The notes beneath the pieces were generated by a model. That model made no database searches. It was given only the letters and a program-made list of their open reading frames with translations, and was not told where the DNA came from. DNA of 64,000 bases. Origin: Cloacimonetes bacterium UBA4175 (GTDB lineage Bacteria > Cloacimonadota > Cloacimonadia > Cloacimonadales > Cloacimonadaceae). How positions within the stretch are numbered: position 1 is the first letter of the stretch; the number at the start of each line of letters is the position of its first letter. Location of the stretch: contig DFUX01000036.1 of assembly GCA_002379855.1 (NCBI GenBank), forward strand, positions 6,296-70,295, in the 5' to 3' direction. Position numbers and translations under genes: made by a program. Shown piece after piece: positions 45,414 to 56,700 of this stretch.

Positions 45414-46679
45414 ATGAACTACAAGATTCCGCGCGGGACTTACGATATCCTGCCTTCCCAGAGCCACGACTGGCACAAGATCATCTCAGCGTTTCGCCAA
45501 CTGGCTGCGGCCTGCGGCTATGAGGAGATCACCACTCCGGTCTTTGAACAGGCCCAGCTCTTTGAAAGAAGCTCCGGAGAGACTTCGGATGTGGTGAAAA
45601 AGGAAATGTACCGCTTTACAGACCAAAAAGGGCGCGAGTTTGCCCTCCGCCCGGAGGGAACCGCCCCGGTGGCGCGCAGCTATCTGGAAAACCGGCTGGA
45701 CATCGGCGCAGCCCACTCCAAGCTCTATTACGTTGGCCCGATGTTCCGCTACGACCGTCCCCAGGCGGGACGCTACCGTCAATTTTACCAATATGGCATC
45801 GAATTCATAGGCAGCGACCATCCCTATTTTGACGCGGAAGTGATCTCCATCCTGTGGAACTACCTGTCTGTCCTGGGCATCAAAAGGATGCGCCTGGAAC
45901 TGAACAGCGTGGGATGCCCGGAGTGTTCAAAGGCCTACGACCAGGCTTTGCAGGATTACTTTAGACCTCATCTGAACGAACTCTGCCCGGATTGCCAGAT
46001 TCGCCACAGCCAAAAACCGCGCCGGCTCTTGGATTGCAAGGTGAAGACTTGCAAGCAGATTGCCCAGGGCGCGCCCTCGCAACTTGACTATCTGGATGAG
46101 CCCTGCAAGGTGCATTTTGCCTCTGTGCAGGACTACCTGGCTCGGATGAACATTCCCTTTGTGATCAACCCCAGGATCGTGCGGGGTTTGGATTATTACA
46201 CCAACACCGCTTTTGAAGTGATATATGAAGGATTGGGCGCCCAAAACTCCCTGGCGGGCGGAGGACGCTACAATGGCCTCCTGGAACAGATTGGCGGCAA
46301 GAACATCCCGGCCATTGGTTTCGCGGGAGGATTCGAACGCCTGTTGCTGGCCTTGCGCGAAGAGCAGATTGACCTGGGTGCCAGACCTGTTGCGGACGCC
46401 TATCTCATCACCATGGGGCCTGCGGCTCAGCAACTGGCATTGCCTCTGCTCAGCCAGCTCCGCCTGGGCGGCATCTGGGTGGAATACGATCCCACCAAGA
46501 ATTCGTTCAAAGCCCAGTTGAAGGCGGCCAACAACTGCCAGGCGCGCTTCGCGCTGATCATCGGCGAAGACGAGGCTGCGGCAGGCAAAGCGTTGCTCAA
46601 AGACCTGCAGAGCGGAGAACAACGCCTGCTGGAATTGGACGCGGCCAATCAGTTCATCGAGGCCTTCAAACGCAACTGA
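45414..46679 (+). CDS. hisS: Histidyl-tRNA synthetase
   Basis: Class II aminoacyl-tRNA synthetase that charges tRNA-His. The 421 residues carry motif 1 (TPVFE), motif 2 (FRYDRPQAGRYRQFYQ), the His-A motif (RGLDYYTNTAFE) and motif 3 (GFAGGFERLLLAL), with a C-terminal anticodon-binding domain (VEYDPTKNSFKAQLKAANN). Four Cys pairs in the insertion (CPECSKAY, CPDCQIRH) suggest a zinc site. It closes the run hutH-TPR-truA-hisS. After it the composition turns AT-rich. Confidence 0.96.
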   Translation: MNYKIPRGTYDILPSQSHDWHKIISAFRQLAAACGYEEITTPVFEQAQLFERSSGETSDVVKKEMYRFTDQKGREFALRPEGTAPVARSYLENRLDIGAAHSKLYYVGPMFRYDRPQAGRYRQFYQYGIEFIGSDHPYFDAEVISILWNYLSVLGIKRMRLELNSVGCPECSKAYDQALQDYFRPHLNELCPDCQIRHSQKPRRLLDCKVKTCKQIAQGAPSQLDYLDEPCKVHFASVQDYLARMNIPFVINPRIVRGLDYYTNTAFEVIYEGLGAQNSLAGGGRYNGLLEQIGGKNIPAIGFAGGFERLLLALREEQIDLGARPVADAYLITMGPAAQQLALPLLSQLRLGGIWVEYDPTKNSFKAQLKAANNCQARFALIIGEDEAAAGKALLKDLQSGEQRLLELDAANQFIEAFKRN

Positions 46680-46823
46680 CATACTGATAATGATTTCGAG
46701 AGGATCTGGATTTGTCTGATACTAATTGAAGCGGTCATTAATGAAGTGAGAGTCATATTGAAACAGCACGAGTCTCTCATTGATAAGTATGAAGAAGAAC
46801 TAATGAGTTTTTATGATGGTTAA
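46680..46823 (+). other. Possible gene fragment after hisS
   Basis: The gap 46680-46873 contains a 47-codon open frame in the same frame as hisS, reading DFERIWICLILIEAVINEVR, then ILKQHESLIDKYEEELM, ending at TAA. It has no convincing start and looks like the C-terminal end of a lost protein. It could be the remains of a gene displaced by the island that starts here; low confidence. Confidence 0.25.
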
Positions 46824-46873
46824 AACCCCTCAAACAAGATTTCATGATAAGATTTAGCTAAAATGGAGCATGC

Positions 46874-48904
46874 ATGGATCAATTCAGATTGAATAGGGAT
46901 GAGGCTGAACAAATACTAAAACAGAAATTTGGCTTAGAAAGGTTCTATGACGAACAATGGGAGACCATATCTCGGGTGTTCAGGGGTGAAAGGCTACTTC
47001 TTATAGAAAGAACAGGCTATGGCAAATCGCTGTGCTTTCAGTTCCCTGCCATTATCTTTGATGGTTTGACAGTTGTTTTCTCTCCCTTAATTGCCCTAAT
47101 GAGAGACCAAGTCAATAAGCTTCAAGCTTTGGGGATCAAGGCTAAGTGTATAAACAGCAACCAAAGCGATGAAGAAAACATCAATGTTATTACAGAAGCA
47201 AAACAAGGAGTACTTAAAATATTATACATTGCTCCCGAACGACAGGAAAACATGACGTGGCTTGAGGAAGTGCAACATATGAAGCTATCCATGGTGGTCG
47301 TAGACGAGGCGCATTGTATTTCAGTTTGGGGTCATGATTTTCGTCCAGCCTACAGGCGAATTATCAATCTTGTTAATCTTTTGCCCAAAGGGTTGCCTGT
47401 TCTTGCTACCACAGCAACTGCAACAAAAAGAGTTGAAAATGATGTTGCTTCTCAAATCACTGGAGATTTGAAGGTGATAAGGGGGAATCTTGTTCGAGAT
47501 AATTTCCGGTTATACGTGGTTAACGTCAAGTCAGATGATGAAAAATTAATTTGGTTAGGTCAGAATATAAACAGAATGGATGGAACAGGAATCGTCTATA
47601 CTGGAACGGTAGTTGAAACTGAACTGATAAGTAAATGGTTTGATTTCATTAATGTTTCATCAAGAGCATATAATAGCAGATTAGACGCTGTCACGCGAAC
47701 TGAGATCGAACAAGGGTTATTGAAAAACTCATGGAAATGTGTGATTTCCACTAATGCTCTTGGAATGGGTATAGACAAACCTGATCTTAGATTCATCATT
47801 CATACCCAATTCCCTCAATCCCCGGTTCATTATTATCAGGAGATTGGGCGAGCTGGTAGGGATGGCTTGCCGACAGTAATAGTACTTTTATACAATCCGG
47901 AAGATAGAGACCTGCCAGAAGCTTTTATTGACAGTGCTAAGCCATCTACAGTTAAGTATCAGAGAGTTATTGATGTTATACAAAACGAGTTACTTGGAGA
48001 GAAGGAGTTGATGAAAAGAACTAACATTAATCAAACCCAAATACGTGTTATTAGAGCTGATCTGATCGACCAGGGAATCATCAGAGAAGTGTATATAGGA
48101 AAGTCCAAGAAATATGAGTTTGTCCCGAATTCCAAGCCATTTGATCCAAGCTTTTACGACCAGGTACGCGTGGCCAAGACTAACGAACTGAAAGCGATGA
48201 TGGAGTATGCAGAAACGTCCCAATCGCGCATGTTGTACCTTTGTGAATACTTGGGCGACATGGTTAATAAGGATTTCAAAAATTGCGATAATACAGGCTT
48301 GGCAAAACACCACGTTTATCCAAGCCCAGAATGGAATAAGAAACTTGACCAATTCCGTCTCAGTTACTTTCCCGAACTACCGATTGAATCCGAAAAAACA
48401 AATCTCATCAATGGGGTAGCTGGGTCTTATTATGGTGTATCAAATGTTGGATCTGCAATCCATAGGTGCAAGTATAAAAAAGGTGGTGATTTTCCAGATT
48501 TTCTGATCACACTCATGCTAAAGGCCTATTACTCAAAGTTCTCAAAAGAGAAGTTCGATCTTGTGCTGTACGTTCCACCCACTGTATCGGGAGATTTGGT
48601 TAGGCACTTGGCAGAAAGAGTGTCCACTGTCTTGAAAATCCCCGTTTCACATGGTTTGAATAAAAATAGGATAACTCAGGAGCAGAAGGACTTTGCAAAT
48701 AATTACCTAAAATCTGACAATGTTTCCGGAGCCTTTTCCATTTCAGATCCGCAGATAATATCGGGTAAAAAGATATTGTTGATCGATGATATTTTTGATA
48801 GTGGAGCTACCATAAAAGAAATTGGTAGGTACTTAACCCAGCTAGGGGCTCGAGTTATAGCACCACTAGTATTGGCAAAAACAGTCAGTGGGGATAAATT
48901 ATGA
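46874..48904 (+). CDS. RecQ-family helicase fused to a phosphoribosyltransferase domain
   Basis: A 676-residue protein. Residues 10-350 form a RecQ helicase core: Walker A TGYGKS (47-52), DEAH (144-147) in DEAHCISVWGHDFRP, and ALGMGIDKPDLRF plus QEIGRAGRDGLP. The zinc-binding part is degenerate (CEYLGD, NCDNTG). The C-terminal third is a ComF-like phosphoribosyltransferase with PRPP loop LLIDDIFDSGATIKEIG (D638-D639). RecQ unwinds DNA 3' to 5'; PRTase domains of this kind bind nucleotides or PRPP. Codon use is far more AT-rich than in hisS. The DprA-type gene follows 30 bases later. Confidence 0.9.
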   Translation: MDQFRLNRDEAEQILKQKFGLERFYDEQWETISRVFRGERLLLIERTGYGKSLCFQFPAIIFDGLTVVFSPLIALMRDQVNKLQALGIKAKCINSNQSDEENINVITEAKQGVLKILYIAPERQENMTWLEEVQHMKLSMVVVDEAHCISVWGHDFRPAYRRIINLVNLLPKGLPVLATTATATKRVENDVASQITGDLKVIRGNLVRDNFRLYVVNVKSDDEKLIWLGQNINRMDGTGIVYTGTVVETELISKWFDFINVSSRAYNSRLDAVTRTEIEQGLLKNSWKCVISTNALGMGIDKPDLRFIIHTQFPQSPVHYYQEIGRAGRDGLPTVIVLLYNPEDRDLPEAFIDSAKPSTVKYQRVIDVIQNELLGEKELMKRTNINQTQIRVIRADLIDQGIIREVYIGKSKKYEFVPNSKPFDPSFYDQVRVAKTNELKAMMEYAETSQSRMLYLCEYLGDMVNKDFKNCDNTGLAKHHVYPSPEWNKKLDQFRLSYFPELPIESEKTNLINGVAGSYYGVSNVGSAIHRCKYKKGGDFPDFLITLMLKAYYSKFSKEKFDLVLYVPPTVSGDLVRHLAERVSTVLKIPVSHGLNKNRITQEQKDFANNYLKSDNVSGAFSISDPQIISGKKILLIDDIFDSGATIKEIGRYLTQLGARVIAPLVLAKTVSGDKL

Positions 48905-48934
48905 AACAGTTTAAGAACACAAGGTATTGAAACT

Positions 48935-50056
48935 ATGCAACAAGCAGCTTACTGGATTACAATATCTCACTTGAAAAGATGGAAATATGGACAGATAAAT
49001 GAACTGATTAATCGAATCTATATTGACAATGGATCTGATCTGCAGGAATTCTTTTCACTTGATCCTGAAGAATGGGGAAACAACTATGCCATTGACGAAA
49101 AGCGAATATCATCTTTACTTGAAGCTAAAGAACAGTTAGTTAATAACGCATTCTTAGCTGAGAGTCTTTATAATCAAGGTTTTGAACTTATACCCCTTAA
49201 CTCACCTGATTATTCTCCAACCCTGAAAGACAATCTGAAACTAACTTATTCCCCTCCTTTACTATATATCAAGGGCAATAAGCAGCTTCTTGTTGAGGAT
49301 TCAATTGCGATTGTTGGATCTCGTATAGCAAGCTCTAGAGGTTTAAGTTTTACTGATAATGTAGCTAAAAAGGCAACTGAAAGATATAAAGTAATTGTTA
49401 GTGGTTTTGCTAAGGGTATTGACAAAGCAGCTCTCGATTCTGCTTTAAAGTATCATGGACATAGTATTATTGTACTTCCCCAGGGAGTTATGACATTTGG
49501 ATCAGGATATAAGATGTACTACAAGCAAATCATCGATGGAGACGTGCTAGTTTTAAGCACTTTTCATCCTAACGCTCCTTGGGAAGTAAAATTAGCTATG
49601 GCAAGAAATCCGATAATCTATGGCCTTGCCAAAGAGATATTTGTTGCCGATTCTTCAAATTCAGGAGGCACTTGGTCTGGAGTAAAGGATGGATTACGTA
49701 AAGGTCGTCAGATTTACATAAGGAGACCCTCTGAGGATGAGACAAGTGCAAACAACCTGCTAATCAAAATGGGTGGAATAGCAGTTGATGAAAAAGGGAA
49801 CCCTGAGATTCAGCAGGAAACTGAAAAGCAGGCTGTATCCACAACTAGCATTCAAGATAATCTTCCAAGCAGAGTAGTTGTGCTTCTGACGAATATCGCT
49901 CTGACAGCTAAAGAGATTTGTACCCAGCTTGGGATTGATATGCCATCTAAGCAGATGAAAGAAGTCCTTAGTAAGATGGAAGAGATAGAAAAAGTGAAAA
50001 TCGGTCGATCGGTCAAATATCGTGTTAGACAACCAGAGATATTCGATCTCAAATGA
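48935..50056 (+). CDS. DprA/Smf-family Rossmann-fold protein
   Basis: A 373-residue protein of the DprA (DNA-processing) family, which binds single-stranded DNA and loads RecA. The Rossmann core shows IAIVGSRIASSRG, VSGFAKGIDKAALDSAL and SIIVLPQGV. A variable N-terminal region (1-90) and a C-terminal winged-helix-like domain (LTAKEICTQLG, KVKIGRSVKYRV) flank it. It shares the AT-rich composition of the upstream helicase gene, so the two likely came together. It does not look like the housekeeping DprA. A co-functional pair with the helicase-PRTase protein is inferred. Confidence 0.9.
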   Translation: MQQAAYWITISHLKRWKYGQINELINRIYIDNGSDLQEFFSLDPEEWGNNYAIDEKRISSLLEAKEQLVNNAFLAESLYNQGFELIPLNSPDYSPTLKDNLKLTYSPPLLYIKGNKQLLVEDSIAIVGSRIASSRGLSFTDNVAKKATERYKVIVSGFAKGIDKAALDSALKYHGHSIIVLPQGVMTFGSGYKMYYKQIIDGDVLVLSTFHPNAPWEVKLAMARNPIIYGLAKEIFVADSSNSGGTWSGVKDGLRKGRQIYIRRPSEDETSANNLLIKMGGIAVDEKGNPEIQQETEKQAVSTTSIQDNLPSRVVVLLTNIALTAKEICTQLGIDMPSKQMKEVLSKMEEIEKVKIGRSVKYRVRQPEIFDLK

Positions 50057-50058
50057 AG

Positions 50059-50603
50059 TTATAACTTATTGCCGTAGTGGCTTATATTGGCATGTTTGAC
50101 CCTTACTTTCCCAATCTTAAGCTCAAAATCCAACGGGATGCTTACCACTCCATTGTGCCAGGCAGCTACAATTGCCTGATATCCCATATAGTAAACTTTG
50201 CGACAGTGATCCACAAACCAGGAGCTGTTCTCAACCCGCCGACCGGTTTTCTCTTTGGCGGTGTCATCAATGATCAGGGCAGAGATTTTTCCTTCAAGTG
50301 TGGGACAGAGCTTGGCAAAGCGCAAAGAAATGCGGTACAGAAGGTTCTCCAGTTATAGAATTCATTGTTCAACATGCTGTTGAGAGGACTCTTTAGCCGA
50401 GTTGCATGGAGACTGGCTATTCCAGATAACAGAGAACGCGAGCCCTTTAGCATAACGACCAACATCAGGTACAACATAAGCACAATTGGATGACCCTTCT
50501 CCTTACCTATTCCACATTGCCGTAAGATACTGGCCAACCTAAAGCGTTTGAATAGGAAATTAGCATTGTACTCAAACAGATCTGAAGTTTTAATGTGCCC
50601 CAA
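50059..50603 (-). pseudogene. Broken IS4-like transposase
   Basis: Two minus-strand frames, 50603 to 50274 and 50325 to 50059, join by a frameshift near 50330-50360 (the second frame continues NLLYRISLRFAKLCPT). The N-terminal part has NANFLFKRFRLASILRQ; the second part contains the DDE segment IIDDTAKEKTGRR and YYMGYQAIVAAWHNG. About 190 residues remain of an element normally near 430, so the 3' half is missing. It resembles Bacteroidetes-type IS4 transposases. The remnant sits right after the DprA gene and supports a mobile origin of the island. Confidence 0.8.
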
Positions 50604-50673
50604 CGCCTTAGGAAACTAGGAATGATTAGATACAGAAACACATCCTGCCCCTTACCGGGCAATTTGCAGGCAG

Positions 50674-50710
50674 AAAAGCGGACCCCGCGGCGTTTCCAGC
50701 CACAGGGTCC
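50674..50710 (-). terminator. Probable terminator of the phosphomannomutase gene
   Basis: On the minus strand GGACCC (50710-50705) pairs with GGGTCC (50685-50680) with an extended imperfect stem, and CTTTTC follows. It lies about 36 bases beyond the gene's stop. The T run is short. Confidence 0.6.
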
Positions 50711-50745
50711 GAAACATACCCTGTCCAGCCAGTGGATTCTCGGGT

Positions 50746-52098
50746 TTAGATATACTTGTCGATCTTGCCTTCGATCAGTTCCCTGATCTCGTTCATGCGG
50801 GCTTCTGATTCTGCTTCATAGCGGGTGACCAGCACGGGTGTGGTGTTGGAAGCTCTCACCAGTCCCCATCCATCGCTGAAGGTGATCCTGGCTCCATCGA
50901 TGTCGTTCACATCGTAGCCCTCTGCCTTGAATTCGGCGCAGACCTTGGCCACAACGTCAAACTTCCTTTCATCCGCGCACTTGATGTGCAACTCAGGAGT
51001 GTTATACATCTTGGGCTGGTCAGCCAGATAAGTGCTGACCGGCGCGTCAGTCTGTGAAACGATCTCGATCATCCTGCATCCTGCGTAGATGGCATCGTCA
51101 AAGCCCAGATAGCGGTCTGCCATAAACACGTGTCCGCTCATTTCGCCCGCGAATTCCACCCCGATTTCCTTCATCTTCATCTTGATGTTGGCATGGCCGG
51201 TTTTATACATCATCGGCACGCCGCCATGTTTGCGGATGTCGTCAAAGAGGTTCTTGGAGCACTTCACATCGGCGATGACCGTCTTGCCGGGATTCTTTTT
51301 CAGATAGTCACGGGCCAGGATGTTCAGGATCTGATCCCCAAACAGCATCTTGCCTTTCTCGTCCACCACTCCGATCCGGTCGGCGTCTCCGTCCAGGCCA
51401 ATTCCCAGTTCATACTCCGCCGCGACCACGGCGCGGGAGAGATCTGTCATGTTTTTCTCCACGGTGGGATCGGGGTGATGGTTGGGGAAGTTTCCATCCG
51501 GATCGCAATACATCTCGATCACTTCGCAACCGAGGCGCAGCAGGATTTCCGGCAGATAAGGCCCTCCCATGCCGTTGCCGCCATCCACGATCACTTTCAC
51601 GGGGCGTTCCAGATGGATGTTTTGGATGATGTATTCAATGTAGGCGTCGTTGATGGTATCATCTTTGCTGTAGTGGCCTTCGCCGGTCACGAAATCCTCC
51701 GCCTGGATGATCCGCAACACTTTTTGCAGCTCTTCGGCATACACGGAGCCCAGTCCCAGATTCAGCTTGCAGCCATTGTATTGGGAAGGGTTGTGGCTTG
51801 CGGTTATCATCGCGCCGCCGTCCATTTTCAGTTTCCAGATCGAGAAATAGAGCACCGGAGTGGCCACGATGCCAATATCGGTTACGTCGCAACCTGTTTC
51901 CAGCGCGCCTTTTACAAAGGCGGCCTTCAGATCCGGTGTGGTGAGGCGGGCGTCTCCGCCCAGGGCGATGGTGCTCAGCCCTTTGCGGCGCAGATAGCTG
52001 CCAAATCCTTTGCCTATAAGGTAGTAGGATTCTTCGTTCAGTTCTTCGCCCACGATGCCGCGGATGTCATACTGTCTAAAAACCTGTGCTTTTATCAT
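50746..52098 (-). CDS. Phosphomannomutase/phosphoglucomutase
   Basis: A 450-residue alpha-D-phosphohexomutase that interconverts hexose 1- and 6-phosphates for sugar-nucleotide and surface polysaccharide synthesis. The phosphoserine loop (TASHNPSQYNG), metal loop (GDGDADRIG), sugar-specificity loop (GEMSGH) and phosphate-binding loop (RASNTTPVLVTRYEAES) are present. Mannose versus glucose preference cannot be told from the sequence alone. It starts three bases downstream of rdgB and forms a minus-strand run with it and the DUF1232 gene. Confidence 0.93.
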   Translation of the reverse strand: MIKAQVFRQYDIRGIVGEELNEESYYLIGKGFGSYLRRKGLSTIALGGDARLTTPDLKAAFVKGALETGCDVTDIGIVATPVLYFSIWKLKMDGGAMITASHNPSQYNGCKLNLGLGSVYAEELQKVLRIIQAEDFVTGEGHYSKDDTINDAYIEYIIQNIHLERPVKVIVDGGNGMGGPYLPEILLRLGCEVIEMYCDPDGNFPNHHPDPTVEKNMTDLSRAVVAAEYELGIGLDGDADRIGVVDEKGKMLFGDQILNILARDYLKKNPGKTVIADVKCSKNLFDDIRKHGGVPMMYKTGHANIKMKMKEIGVEFAGEMSGHVFMADRYLGFDDAIYAGCRMIEIVSQTDAPVSTYLADQPKMYNTPELHIKCADERKFDVVAKVCAEFKAEGYDVNDIDGARITFSDGWGLVRASNTTPVLVTRYEAESEARMNEIRELIEGKIDKYI

Positions 52099-52100
52099 GT

Positions 52101-52709
52101 TTATACCTCTTGTGGTTGTAATTCTAAAATATCTTTGAGCAGGGGAAGCGCCTTTTGCAACGCCCTGGCGCGGTGGGAGATGGCGTTCTTTTGCCTGTCG
52201 TCCAGCTCGGCATAGCTGAGTTCGCCATGCTCCGGGATGAATATCGAGTCGTAGCCAAAGCCATTTTCTCCACGTTCGCTTGTGGCGATTGAGCCTGGCA
52301 TAACGCCTTCCAGGCAGGCGATCACGCCGTCCGGGGCAGCCAAAGCGACGCAGGTGCGAAACTCCGCCTGCCGGTCGCTTACGCCCTGCATCAGGCGCAA
52401 GACCTTTTCACGATTATCAGCGTAACTGCAGTGATCTCCGGCATAACGGGCGGCGAAGATGCCTGGTTCGCCGTTCAGCGCCCGGATAAAGAGTCCGGTG
52501 TCGTCTGCCAGACAGAGCAATCCTGTGTGGGAAGCGCCTTCCAGGGCTTTTTTCATGGCATTGCCCGCCAGGCTGTCCTGATCCTCCTCCGTGGGCTTCA
52601 GCTCGGGGAAGTCCCTCAGAGAATGGAGTTCGACCCTGAGGTCGCCCAGCAGGTCGCGAATCTCGCCAATCTTGTCCGGGTTGTGGGATGCGATCAGCAG
52701 TGCCGGCAT
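52101..52709 (-). CDS. rdgB: dITP/XTP pyrophosphatase (Ham1 family)
   Basis: RdgB hydrolyses non-canonical purine nucleotides (dITP, XTP) to the monophosphate and keeps them out of DNA. The 202 residues carry the family motifs ASHNPDKIGEIRDLL, ADDTGLFI, GENGFGYDSIF and the SHRARAL end. It starts at the base next to the stop of the DUF1232 gene and ends two bases before the phosphomutase start, so these are one transcript. Confidence 0.94.
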   Translation of the reverse strand: MPALLIASHNPDKIGEIRDLLGDLRVELHSLRDFPELKPTEEDQDSLAGNAMKKALEGASHTGLLCLADDTGLFIRALNGEPGIFAARYAGDHCSYADNREKVLRLMQGVSDRQAEFRTCVALAAPDGVIACLEGVMPGSIATSERGENGFGYDSIFIPEHGELSYAELDDRQKNAISHRARALQKALPLLKDILELQPQEV

Positions 52710-53234
52710 TCAGCTTCTTTTACCAAGCCATTTCTTGATGCGCTGCAAGACGTTTTTGTCCAAAAACTTCTCCGCGTTGGCGGTGATCTTTTGCATGATC
52801 TGCAGGATGTTGCCTTCACCGCTCCAATTGTCTTCCAACACCTTCTGGTCGGTATCGTTGAGGACCATGTTCAGCCCCATCACCAGCAGCACCATGTCAT
52901 CCACGTGTCCCAGGATAGGGATGAAATCCGGGATGATGTCGATGGGCATCATCATGTAGGCGATTATGCCGCCCATCATCAGCTTGCGCTTGGTGGGAAC
53001 ACGTTTGTCCAGGGCCAGGCGGGTGACCAGCACAAAGAAGTCAGGCAGCAAAAAGAGATACTCGCTCAGCGCGCTGCCTGTCTTTCCTGTTTTCTCGCGA
53101 GCCCAGTGTTTGGCTTTTTGCCTCAGTTTCTCATAATACTGCATTTTTGTGTCATCCATATCCAGGATCCGGTCTTTGACTTTCTCCTGCTCAGCTTCAG
53201 GGATTTCCCTGCCTTCAAAAATATCGTCTTTCAT
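52710..53234 (-). CDS. DUF1232/YkvA-like membrane protein
   Basis: A 174-residue protein with the DUF1232 region KRKLMMGGIIAYMMMPIDIIPDFIP, in which the conserved PIDxIPDFIP motif is clear. This family is usually membrane-associated and of unknown function. The frame is open from GTG at 53240, but ATG at 53234 with GAGGTG before it is preferred. It heads the rdgB-phosphomutase run on the minus strand. Confidence 0.85.
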   Translation of the reverse strand: MKDDIFEGREIPEAEQEKVKDRILDMDDTKMQYYEKLRQKAKHWAREKTGKTGSALSEYLFLLPDFFVLVTRLALDKRVPTKRKLMMGGIIAYMMMPIDIIPDFIPILGHVDDMVLLVMGLNMVLNDTDQKVLEDNWSGEGNILQIMQKITANAEKFLDKNVLQRIKKWLGKRS

Positions 53235-53349
53235 AAGCACCTCTGAAATCCATTAATTCAAGGCTGGATTTTTCGGTCAATCTTTTTGTCTGAGTCCTGT
53301 GCCCCAGCCTCCTCTCCCGTTTGGCTATCATTTTGGGCTGCAAGGTGTT

Positions 53350-53530
53350 AGCCTATCATCCTTAGGTCATCCTTATAAATTATAAGGTTGACCTACGGAT
53401 GACTAACGCCAGAGGGCGGTATGCAAATGAGGTCCATCCTCCTCCATAATATATAGGTGCTACGATCACGCCGTGGAAAGGTGAGATGGTGAAAAAAGTG
53501 ATCCAGTTGTAATAATGCAAGCGAAATAGT
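53350..53530 (+). repeat. Dispersed palindromic repeat, copy 4
   Basis: A near-complete copy. The core at 53357-53401 (CATCCTTAGGTCA ... TGACCTACGGATG) has the TTATAAATTATAA loop. The tail has ATGCAAATGAGG, CCATCCTCCTCCATAATAT, AGGTGCTACGATCACGCC and GTGGAAAGGTG. It continues to about 53540 with a stretch that matches 17705-17762. The copy fills most of the 430-base gap between two minus-strand genes; no gene is seen in that gap. Confidence 0.87.
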
Positions 53531-53609
53531 ATAACAGCTTTGGCAGCCCGATTCCAAAAAAGTCTGTGCCTATCGCCTTGATTTGTAGGGATCTTGCGTT
53601 AGTTGGGTG

Positions 53610-53641
53610 AAAAAACAGCCCGATCCTTTCAGACCGGGCTG
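53610..53641 (-). terminator. Intrinsic terminator of ppdK
   Basis: On the minus strand CAGCCCG (53641-53635) pairs with CGGGCTG (53622-53616), followed by TTTTTT. It lies 24 bases beyond the ppdK stop. Confidence 0.88.
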
Positions 53642-53664
53642 TATGTATATCTGATTGCAGTTGA

Positions 53665-56385
<2,721 letters not shown>

Positions 56386-56423
56386 TTATCCTCCATTGCT
56401 GTATTTATTTTGGTTACTGTAAC

Positions 56424-56451
56424 TAAGCTAAAAAAAGAGCTTTTCTGTCAA
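56424..56451 (-). promoter_or_regulatory. Possible ppdK promoter
   Basis: On the minus strand TTGACA (56451-56446) and AGCTTA (56429-56424) are 16 bases apart. The -35 box is perfect, the -10 box poor. The ppdK ATG is 38 bases downstream. The rest of the gap 56386-56700 shows only AT-rich sequence and a 6-base inverted repeat (GGAGCT / AGCTCC). Confidence 0.35.
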
Positions 56452-56700
56452 TAGTAAAGTGGACAAATCCATCAAAAGTGGATGGCGGCAAGCATATACT
56501 TTGGCAGGGTTTTCTGCTTACCAGACCAATCCCAACGGTCATCAAAATAAATGAAGACGCGGGAAATAGGTTTTTATTGATTGGATACGCAGGTGGAGCT
56601 GTTGAAAAAAACGCTTTACAGATTTGAGAGCTCCGCAAAAGTGTCTATTCGAGAAGAAAGCATTATATTTATAAAGTATAAAGTGCTGTAAGGAAAAGCG

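Noticed and set aside
56508..56530. Second sigma-54-like site (TTGGCAGGGTTTTCTGCTT)
   Set aside because: The GG and GC pairs are 11 bases apart, not the required 10, and the position fits no clear transcript.
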